Below are positions 5,678 through 17,600 of a stretch of 48,286 nt of DNA, piece after piece; within the stretch, counting starts at the first letter, position 1, and each line of letters begins with the position of its first letter. Below the pieces are notes generated by a model. It was not told the origin of the DNA. It was given only the letters and a program-made list of their open reading frames with translations, and ran no database searches. Origin of the DNA: a virus; IMG/VR virus record IMGVR_UViG_3300032323_001529, positions 1-48,286 of that record; one strand, given 5' to 3'. Made by a program: the position numbers and the translations under genes.

Positions 5678-8600
5678 ATGTCCAACACCAAAAAAGTAAA
5701 AATCAATAATATCCTCCAATCTCAAATTCCTGAGTTTTTGGATGAGGAATCTCCACTTTTTAAAGCCTTTCTTTCAGAATATTATAATTCTTTAGAACAT
5801 TTTTCTGGAGCTATTGATTTATCAATAAATTTGCCTAGTTATAAAAATATTGATAATTTTACTTTTTCAAACTTAAATTCTTCTACACAAACCACTTCTG
5901 AAGTTTTAAGTTTTGATGATGTAATTCTTGTCGATTCTACTGAAGGATGGCCGGACTCTTATGGATTATTGAAAATCAATAATGAGATTATTACTTACAA
6001 AGAAAAAACTTCTAATTCATTTGTAGATTGTATTAGAGGTTTTAGTGGAATAGATAAAATAAAATCTGTCGATGATTCCAAATTTTTAACTTTCTCTTCT
6101 ACTGAAGCTTCAGAACATCCATCTGGTTCTGTTGTAGAAAATTTAAGTAATCTTTTTATTAAAGAATTTTTTGAAAAGTATAAATCTGAATTTTTACCTG
6201 GGTTTGAATCGAGAAATTTTGTAGATGATCTTTCTGTAAAAAATATTTTAATTAGAGCAAAAGATTTTTATACATCAAAAGGAACGGATACTTCGTATAA
6301 AATTCTTTTTAAAATTTTATATAATAAAGATATTGAAATTATCAAACCTCAAGATTTTACGATAATTCCATCTTCAAATTCATATTTCACTACTAAAAAT
6401 ATATTAGTAGAAAAAATTTCAGGTGGAGATCCTACCCAAACTAGAGGTAATTTTTTATTCCAAAATGTTAGTGGTGTTGGAACTGTAAGTGCCTCTATTT
6501 TTAATGTAGAATTTAGACCATTAAGAAATAAAAATTTATATGAAATTTCTTTAGATTCAACTTCTCTATCGGGAGCATTTCAAGTTGCCGGTAAAACTAA
6601 AATTTTAGAAAGTGTTCCAAAAAATTCTGATACTATTATTGTTGACTCAACCATTGGATTCTCCAAATCAGGTAAAATTTTAGTAACTCCTAAAAATTCT
6701 AATACAATAGAATTGTTTTATTCGGATAAGACAAATAATCAATTCTTAGGAGTTACTGGAATAGATAGAGATCTTGACTATGGATTAGATATTATTGAAG
6801 AAAAATTTGCTTTTAGCTACATTGGATTTGGAAATACATCAAGAGTAGACTTCCGAATTGTAAATGTTATAGATTCTATAGATTTTTCTAAAACTTCTAA
6901 TTTAAAAGTAGGAGATAAAGTTACTCTTTCTGGATTTGGAAAAGATTTGAGTGATTCTTTCCAATTCAATTCTTGGATTTACAACATTCCTACAAATCAT
7001 ATAATAAAAAATGTCTCTCAGTTAGATGCAAATAAATTTAGAGTAGTTCTCTATGATAAAGTCTCTTTTTATAAAGATGAAATTATTAAACTAGATGATG
7101 GAATTGAGAATTCTTCCAATGTTTCTATAATTTCTGTAGAATTTGATCCTGGAGATACAATTAGAAAATATTCTAACAGATTAGTAGTTCAAGCTTTAAA
7201 TCCAACGTTTAATCTTTTAAACTCTAGAGTTGTAAAAAAAATAATTTATAAAGCAAATCATAATCGTGGATTTTTTGATGGAATTTCAAAAATTCCATCA
7301 GGAGTTCAGAACACATATGTAGACTCTGAAGATTCCAATTTTTATGTAACATCTACAGGACTACCTAATTATACTCTGTTTATAGAAACTACAGAAAAAA
7401 ATGCATCTAGTTCTGGGGTGGGCATCACAGATACAATATTTTCACAAAACCATAATTTGATTACTGGTGATTCAATTTATTATGATCCAATTTCTAGTAA
7501 TTTTTCTGGAATTTCCACAGGATATTATTTTGTAACTAAACTAAATGACAATACTATCAAATTATCTTATAGTAATACTGATCTTTTTTCTAAAAAATAT
7601 ATAAGTTTTAATTCTGGAATTTCATCTGATAAATTTTTTAAATCTGGATATGAAAATAAAACAATAAAGAATCAAAAATTATTAAAAAAATTTAGATTAA
7701 ACAGAGCTTCTAATGTTTTTGATGACAAAAATGATAGAACAACTAATAATAGACCTGTAGGACTTTTAGCCAATGGAGTTGAATTATTATCTCCAACTCT
7801 TTTTGATGAAAACATTTATTATGGGAAATTAGTATCTATTGATGTTACAAATTCTGGCAGAAATTATGATGTTATCAATGTTGCTCCTTTAGAAATTAAA
7901 GATGATAGTGGATCTAGATCAAAAGCACATGTCAATTTAGTTGGCGAAGTAAAATCAGTTAAAGTAATAACTCCAGGAATTGGTTATCAAACAAAACCAA
8001 AAATTACAATATCTGGTGGAAATGGGTCTGGTTGTATTTTAGAATCTAATTTAATTAAATCTAGAATATCTGTAGGATTTAGACCAGAATCTGCAGTAAA
8101 CACTTCAACTAATGTTATTACTTTTTTAAATAATCATAATTTTGATGATGCTGAAGAAGTAATTTATAGATCTAATGAAAATAGTAATATTGGCGGTTTA
8201 GTTGATGGGTCTAGGTATTTTGTTGGAATCACTAGTTCAAATTCAATTAAAATTTTTAATACTTTTCAAGATGCAGTAAAAAAAGTAAATGAAGTTGATA
8301 TAGTAGGAATTAGTTCTGGATTCCATGTTATAGAAACTATTAAGAGTAAAAATACTATTACTCAAGTATTTGTTAAAGATCCTGGTAAAGGATATTCTAA
8401 TAGAAAAATAAAAGTACCTTCCATTTTAAGTTTAAAAGACAACATTGGAATTAATACCTTTGATTCATATATTTGTGCTACAAATCACCGTTTTTCTGAT
8501 GGCGAATTAGTTGAATACTCAACTACTGGCACTCCAATTGCAGGATTATCTACTCAAATTCAGTATTATGTAAAAGTAATTGACAAAAATAAATTTAAGT

Positions 8601-11600
8601 TATCTGAAGCTGGAATTGGGACAACATCTACTAGAAATAATTATATTGATAATATATTTGTAGAATTTTCCAGTTTGGGAATTGGGACTCACACTATTGG
8701 TTATCCAGCAATAACTGTTTCAGTAGAAGCTTTATCTGCTATTGGATCAACTGATATTGTTCAACCATTATTGGAACCAATAGTTCTTGGTTCAATAACT
8801 GATGTTTATTTGGAAGATGGTGGAGTTTCTTACGGATGCACAGATATTGTAAACTACCATAGAAGACCAAATGTAGGATTTTCTAGCATAATATCCGAAT
8901 GTGTATTGAAACCAATTATTATTAATGGAACTATTAGAGATGTTAAAATTATTAATAGAGGTAGAGGATATAGAAAAGACTCGGACATTATAATTAATGG
9001 GAATGGTCAGTTTGCTCAAATTGATCCAATTATAGAAGATGGTAGAGTTACATCAGTCAATATTATTTCTGGTGGTGTAGGATATGCATCTTCAAATACA
9101 ACTATGGCAGTTGTTAACCGAGGGTCCGATGCAAAATTTTTAGGTAATGTATTTGAGTGGAAAATAAATCAAGTTGTTAAGTCAAGTTCATCAATTTCTG
9201 AAGAAGATGATGGAATTTTATATCCAAGTAAGAACCCTGATTTTGGACTACAATTCATAAATTTCTATATTCCAAAAAAACTCAGATTCCAATTAAATGA
9301 TAATTTTACAGATACTGATTCTGAGAACTTAAATACTCTTTCTCATTCACCTATTCTTGGATTTGCATATGATGGAAATCCAATTTATGGACCATATGGT
9401 TATGATCCGTTATCTGGTGGTTCTATTAGACAAATAAGAACTAGTTATGAGTTAAGGACAAATACCGATCCACTTATCCGTCCACAAGGATTTGAACCTG
9501 GATATTTTATCAATGATTATGTTTATACTGGATCCGGAGACCTTGATGAATATAATGGAAGATGGTGTTTAACACCACAATATCCAGATGGAATTTATGC
9601 TTATTTCATATCCATAAATGTTGAACCAACTGGAAACTCTGTTCCATTATATCCATATGTAATTGGTGAATACTTTAAAGATCAACCGATTAAAGAAAAC
9701 TTTTTACCAGTTTTTAATCAAGATCTTGATATTGGTACTTTAAATATAACTAGAAATGTAGGTCCATATTATTTGAACTTTAATAATTCATATTACGATT
9801 TGATTGATAGAGTTTCTGAAGACTATAAACAAGAATTTAGAATAGATGCAGTTAATTTTTCAGGAATAACTTCAACTTCTATTTTTTCACCTGGTAGAGA
9901 CTATCAAGTTGATGATAGATTGGTAATTGAAAATAAAAATACTTCCGGAAGTGGAGCAAATATTGTAGTTTCAAAAGTTAAGGGATCAGATGTTCTACAG
10001 TTTTCTGTTGTTGATAATAAAATTATCAAGGTTAACTTTGATATTAAATCAAGAAAAGTAATCGGAAAAACTGATGAACCGCATCAATTAGTTAATAATG
10101 AAACTATTGTTCTTACTGGAGTTTCGACTATAACGTCATCTAGTATTCAAGGTAGTCATGTAATAAATGTATTAAACAAAACTATTGAATTACTTGATGA
10201 TATCCAAGATCAATCTGCAACTGGAGTTTCTACTTTTATAACTGTAAAAGATATTTCTGGATTTAAATCAAATAATTTCATTGGTATAGGTACTGAAATT
10301 CTTCATATTACTAGAGTTTCTTCTGAAAGATCTGGATTTTATGTTAATAGAATTCAAAATACTGGCGTTCACACAGCTGGAATTGATGTAGTAAGATTAC
10401 TACCAACGGAGTTTACTTTTGATCTTGAACGATCAAACTCTGACTTTGTTACTTTAGATGAAATTATATTTTTTGATCCCAAAGAGTCTGTTGGAACAGG
10501 TACAGCTGGAGTTATAAGATCTTTGGTTGGTATTGGAACAAGTAGTATAGAATCTAGATTTATTCCACAAAAATCAATTTACATACCAAATCATAAGTTT
10601 TACACTGGTCAACCATTAACTTATTTTTCTGGATTCAATGGTGTACCACTTAAGTATAATAATGTAGGATCAGCTACTTCTATATCTTTTAATGAAGGTC
10701 AAACAGTATATGCAGTAAATTTTGGCGTTGATTATATAGGAATATCCACCATAGGATTTACTAGTAGTGTTGGTGGAATAGGAACAACTTTAAATTGTGT
10801 AGAGTTTGTGAATTTTGACAATATTTTAAATACAGTAGGTGCCTCACATTCATTAACCACAAAAAATTTCCAAGTTACATCAACTTTACAAAGATTCACT
10901 GGAATAGTAACAACTACTACAGATCATAATCTTTTAACTGGTGATGAAATAGAACTAAAAATATTTAATAATCAAACTGACTCTGTAAAAATATTATATA
11001 ATCCAGAAATTAGGAAAATTACTGGAGAGAGAATTGAATTTGCCAATTCTGATATTAATATAAACGAGAATAAAATTGATTTAACTGATACTAATTTAAA
11101 AACCGGTGATAAAGTAGTATATGTTTCTACTAATCCTGCTGATGGATTGCAAAATAATGAAACATATTATATTTTAAAAACAGATTTTGATAATATAAAA
11201 TTATGCAAAAATAGAGTTGACATAAGAAATAATGTAGTAGTAAATATTAATTCTGTTGGTGGATCGTCTCACGGATTTTACTTAATAAATCCCCCATTTC
11301 ATTTTGTTGACGGAAATGTCATTAGATTTGATATTTCGGATGAAAGTATTCTGGATATGTATCTAGAATTTTACTCTGATGTTGATTTTCAAAAGAAATT
11401 AGAAATTATCGGTAATACTGAAATAGGATTTGCAATTAAGAGAAGTGGTGATGCAGGATTTTCGGGATCTTATGTAGATTTGGACACTTCTATTTCAGAA
11501 TTTCCAAAACTACTTTACTATAACTTGTTACCAAAAAGTCCAATAGATGAAAGAAAAAATCAAATCACTTCAGATAACGATGTAATTGGTAATAATAAAG

Positions 11601-14600
11601 TTGTCCTGAAATCTCATATATTGAATAGTAAATTTGTTATTAATAAATCCTCTGATAGAGTATTTAACTTTAATTTAAAAAATAAACCTACTGAATTAGA
11701 AAAAAATTCGTATGCATCATCTACAATTGAATATTTGACCAGTTCTAAAACTGCTTATGGTCCAATATCAAATCTTAAGATTAATTTTTCAGGCAGAAAG
11801 TATGATAAATTGCCATATGTCAGTAATATTATATCCGAAAGAGGTAAGGATGCAGTAATAAAATTAAATTCTCCTCATATTGGAAAAGTAGAATCTTTAG
11901 AAAGAATTAAAGATGGATTTGATTATCCAACGGATCCAACCTTATCTCCTGTATTGAGTGTACCAAGTGTTATAGGAATTAAAGATATTAGGAGAATCGA
12001 TTATATTGGTATTATTACTGGAGGTAAAAATTACAATACTTCACCAACTTTATTTGTAAAAGAAAATACGGAAATTAAGTTGGAACCTCAACTCAGCGGT
12101 GGTTCAATAGTAAAAGTTAATGTTGTTCAAAACGTAACTAACTTATCGCAACCTCTTGATATTATACCGATTTATAATTCTAATGGATATGATATTGACT
12201 TTATTAGTGTTTCTGGAGATCTTGTAACATTAGAACTTGCTAATTCTTCAAATTCAAATCCATTAATTTCTGCGGGATATGGTAAAACTGATTTTATCTT
12301 CCCATTTGAAATTGGGGATCAAATTTTTATCGAAGGTTGTAGACTTACTCCAAATACAAAATCAAAGTCTAATTTTAATTCTTCATCATATGAATATAGA
12401 TTTTTTGAAGTAGTTGGAATAAGTAGTCAGAATAACACTGTTACTTATGATATGACTGGAATATCTACCGGTCTTTTTGGTACATATGATGATGGAGTCA
12501 CTTTGGGGTATGTTGTAAACAAAAAAGATATGCCAGTTTTTGATATGATTTTAGCTGATGATGTTAAATATTTTTCTAAAGAAAGAGTAACTTCAACTAA
12601 GTTTTCTTCCATTGTTATGGAAGATGGATGGGATAATGACTTAAATCAATTAAGAACCAATAATTCTTTTGGTGAATTGAGAACTGGAGATAAAATTACC
12701 GGCGAAGTATCAAAAATAACAGGTACAGTAGAGTATCATGATAGTTTCAGTCTAAGATCTACTTTGGGTCCATTTAGAGATAAAGTGGGAGTTATTGATA
12801 ACTCTGTTGGAATTTTAAATGATTTTAATCAAAGAATTTCCGATAATTTTTATTACCAGAAGTTTTCATACTCAATCAAGAGTGAAATTCCATATGATAT
12901 TTGGAGAGAGTCTGTAAGATCTATTATACACCCATCAGGATTTAAAGAATTTTCTGATTTAGAAATTTATACCAAAGCTACACAAGGAATCGGTAGAACA
13001 ACTAATTTAAAACCATCTGTTCTCGATAAACAATCTTCATTCTTGGTAAATATAGATTCTCACAAGTCACTATATGAAAAAGATAATTTTACCACAGTAT
13101 ATGAAGAAGACTTTTTAGATGATGGTTCAGTTGAAAGAGTATTTTTAAGTGGTGGAATATCTTTAAGAAATTTCATTATCAATAAAACAAATAAAGTCAT
13201 AACAATAGATGATATTAGTGATCAATTTGATGGAACTTCTATTCAAGAATTGGATGGAAGATATGCTGATGCATCTGATCTTTTGGAATTGAATAGATCA
13301 TTTATTCAGGAGGAAGTCGTTGGATTTATTACTTCGTCTTATCCTGGAATAACAACAAATATAGATTGGGATCGTGAGATTTGCAAAAGAGATGTTGGTT
13401 TTATTGTTGATGCAATTTCACATGATATTAAATACAAATCAAATAATAAGTCTGTTGAGGCTGGATTGGCTTACTGGAGTGGATTGGGTACTTCATATGT
13501 CGCTGGAGAGTCTGAAGAAACTATAGCAGGATTTAAGTACATTATTGACTTATCGAAATACGTTATTAACAACGTAGCTATATCTACTTCATATCAAATA
13601 CCTGTATTTACAGAACCTCAACAATTTGACACTAGAATATTGGCAGATACTTCTTGCAGTCCTACTTATAATGAAAATTGTTGTTCTGATGTTTGGTCTG
13701 CAATTGGGAATTATATTGGTATAGTAACATCCATCATTGGAATTGGTACTACTGCTGCTCCCAATGTCACATATCCAAGTATTTCTAGAAGTGGATCAGT
13801 AGTAGGATTAACTACATTTAAATTGAAAAATAAAGGAACCCCATTATTTAAATATGAATTTGATTCATCAGATAGTTCAATAGTCAACATTTCTAATAAC
13901 ACTTTTACATCAATAAATCACAATTTCCAATCTGGACAAGAATTAATTTATGATTATGGAACTGGAGCTCCTATAGGAATTGCTACAACATCTTATGCTG
14001 TTGGTAATTTAGATGTGATTATGCAAGTAGGAAACTATAATGGTACAGCAATTTTTGAAAATGGATATGCACAAGCGGTTACTAGTCCTATATCGGGAAT
14101 TTCTACAGTAGTTGTTCCTGCTGGAATAAGTAATCAGGTATTTTTAAATGTTATTGGATTTGGTACTACTAGTGGAAGTAATGCTAAATTTGATGCACTT
14201 ATTACATATAATACGGGGACAGGTCAACCAATATCAACATCTTTGACATTAGTATCTGGTGGATCTGGATTTAAAGTTGGAGATGTAGTTTCAATAGCTG
14301 GTACTTATTTTAAAGGATCCACACCGACTAATAATTTAAGTTTTACTGTTACCGCAACTGCACCAACTGGAATACAGACAGCAGCAAATAATAGTTACTT
14401 AAATTTACCATCTACTAATACTAATGGATCAGGCGCTATTTTTAATGTTTATCGAGATAATGATGGACGTGTTTCTTTAATTCAGGTCGTAAATGGAGGA
14501 TCTGGATATGCTTCTACATCTGTAGTATCTATTTCTGGGACATATATTGGTGGAAATTCTCCAAATGATAGTATTTCGTTTACACCTTCAGTACTAGGTA

Positions 14601-17600
14601 CAGATAAATTACCGCGAACTTTATTTGTTAATAAAATCGATGATAATAATTTCAGGATTTCTGGATTATCTACTAGTATATTTTTTGATATTGTTGGACT
14701 TGGATCTGGTATACATTCTTTAAAATATAAAGATCCGCTTCCCTCTACAGTTATAACCATTGATGGAATAATACAAACTCAATTGAGAAGAAAATCTTTA
14801 TCAATTACCTTAGATTCTCCAATTTCCACCGCTACAACTTCAGTTATTGAAGTTTCTTCTGGAATTTCATCATTAGCTATTAATGATGTAATCAATATTA
14901 ATTCCGAATATTTACTTGTTAAAAATATAGGTATAGGCTCAACAAATTTTGTAAATGTGGAGAGGGGTTATTTTAATACTACTTCTGGAGTTCATACTGT
15001 AGGAGCTTCTGCAACTATATTCAATGGAGATTACTACATTGATGGGGATGTGATTTACTTTACAACAGCTCCATATGGAAAAATTGGTTCAGTTGGTCTT
15101 GAAACTGGTTCTATTTTTTCTGGTAGAGTTTTTACTAGAAGATTTGATCCTTCAAAACCAGTAGACAAAAATATCATTTTAGATGATATTTCTTTATCTT
15201 TTACTGGAATTGCCGCAACAGAATTTACTTTAAAATCTGGTGGCCAAACAACTACAACTATATTCAATAATGTAAATAATTCATCATTGATTAACAACAA
15301 TCCTTTTATTATTATCAATAATGTCTTCCAAGAACCAAAAGTTGATTATGATATAGATGGTAGTTCGGAAAATGTAATAAGATTTTTATCTGGAACTCCT
15401 AGTGCTGGTAAAATTTCTAAAGTTGCAATTACAACAGGATTTGGTTATGCTCCATTATTACCAGCATCAGCTGTAGCAACAGTATCAGCTGCGGGAACTA
15501 TTTCTGCAATTAATTTGACTGGTCCAGGATCGGGATATAGACAAAATATAAACGTCAGTATTGCATCCACAATTGGAACTGGAGCTAGTATTACTGCATC
15601 TGTTGGTGCTGGTGGTACTGTAACTGGATTTACTATTGTAAACGCTGGTTCTGGTTATACCACCACCTCTCTGCCAACGGTTGTTATTGGTATTCCTACT
15701 GGATATAGTAATCTTGGTGTTGCATACACTGGCGGGAGTTCTGGCGTAGGCCAAGGCGTTAAAATATCAGTATCTGTGGGTCAAGGATCAAGTATTATAT
15801 CATTTAAAATAGATAACCCCGGTATTGGATATAAAGTTGGTGATATATTGTCTGTAATTGGAATAACAACTAATCCCGGATTATCAACTTCATTTAAAGA
15901 ATTTACTTTGACTGTACAAGAAATACAAAATGATAAATTTAATGGATTTTACCCTGGACAATTTATAAAATTTGATGATATATCTTCAAATTTTAATGGC
16001 TTTAGAAGGAAATTTACTTTAAGTGTAACTACAAATAATGTCAGAGAAATATTGAGTCTCAGAACTATACCTGGATCCGATTTAAATATCACCAATAATA
16101 TATTTGTTTACATCAATGATGTTCTACAGACTCCAGAATCTTCATACACATATTCTGGCTCTAGAATAATATTTAAAGAAGCTCCAAAGGAAAATTCTAC
16201 ATGTAGTATTTTATACTATAGAGGTTCTTCTATTGATGTTGAACAAATTGAACCACCTAAAACTATAAAAGAAGGTGATGTAATTATTATTAAGGAAAAT
16301 AAAAATGATTTATTAGATATTGACCAATTTGGTAGAACTGTTAAGAAAATAATATCATCAGACCAATTTGACACTTTCACATATAATAGTATAGGTATAA
16401 CGACTGATTCAACTAAAGATAGACCATTAACTTGGATCAAACAGACTCAAGATAAAATTATAAGTGGTTCACTTTATTCGAAGAGTAGACCAAGTATTAG
16501 AAGTCGTGTTAAACCAAATGCATATGTAATTAAAAAGATACTGCCAACTGACGATGTAATATACATCGATAATGCTTATCCACTATTTTCCGATGTTGAT
16601 TTCGTAGTTGAAGATCTTAGAGATCTTATAATTAGTGAAAATAGAGTAACAGAGTCCGCCATTTGCACTTCTGTAGTTTCTTCTTCATCTTCTGTTTCAT
16701 CAATAGTTATTTCTAGCGGTGGTGTTGGTTATGCTTATACCGAAAGTCCTGTAGTAACAATTTCTAGATCTTCAATAACTAGAAAAGATCCAATCAAAGA
16801 TTGGAAACCAAGTACTGGTATATCCTCTCAATATGATTTAAATTCTATTGCTTATACAGGCAAATATGTCGTTGCTGTTGGAGATAATGATACTTTCGTA
16901 TACAGTTTAAATGGAAGTTCTTGGCAATCTGGATCTATTGGATTTGGAATTACAATAAGTTATAATTCTGTAATTGGAGTCGGTACGAATAGGTATTTTA
17001 CAAGTGGTTCTTATGGGACTGTGGCTAGTGCAGTTTCTGTAGGAAGTACTATTGGACCTTGGAGTGCAATAAATCTTTCAAGAGAAATAGTTACTCCTAC
17101 AGTAGGAGTAACGGGTAGAGTTTCCGCAGGATATACGGGTCCAATATCGGATGTTACGTATTCTCCATATCTAGATACTTTGGTTGTTGTAGGACTAAGT
17201 TCTATATTTAGTGGAGTTGGTATTGGAACTACAACATTAATAAGTAGATTTTCCGGAACATTACAGACACTCAATAGTTTGGCTTATGGTCCATCAAACA
17301 TTATTGCTGTTGGTAATGATTCGGTAATACTTAGTAGTGTAAATGGAGTAATTTGGGAAGATTTATTATCACCAACTACCGTTAACTTAAATAAAGTTAT
17401 TCATGTTGATGGTGAATTCGTAGTTGTTGGCGATCTTGGCACTGTTATTAAATCCACAAATTCATTTACATTTAATTCTGTGACAACAAATATTTCTGAA
17501 GATATTATAGACATTTCATATAATGATTTTTATGTGATATTGACATCATTAGGAAATTTATATTATTCTTTCGATCTCTCAAATTGGGTTCTAAGGGAAA

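Noticed and set aside
8792-9019. Minus-strand ORFs inside the giant genes
   Set aside because: All are short, Ser/Asn/Ile-rich reverse images of the repetitive coding strand, with no start signals or family features.
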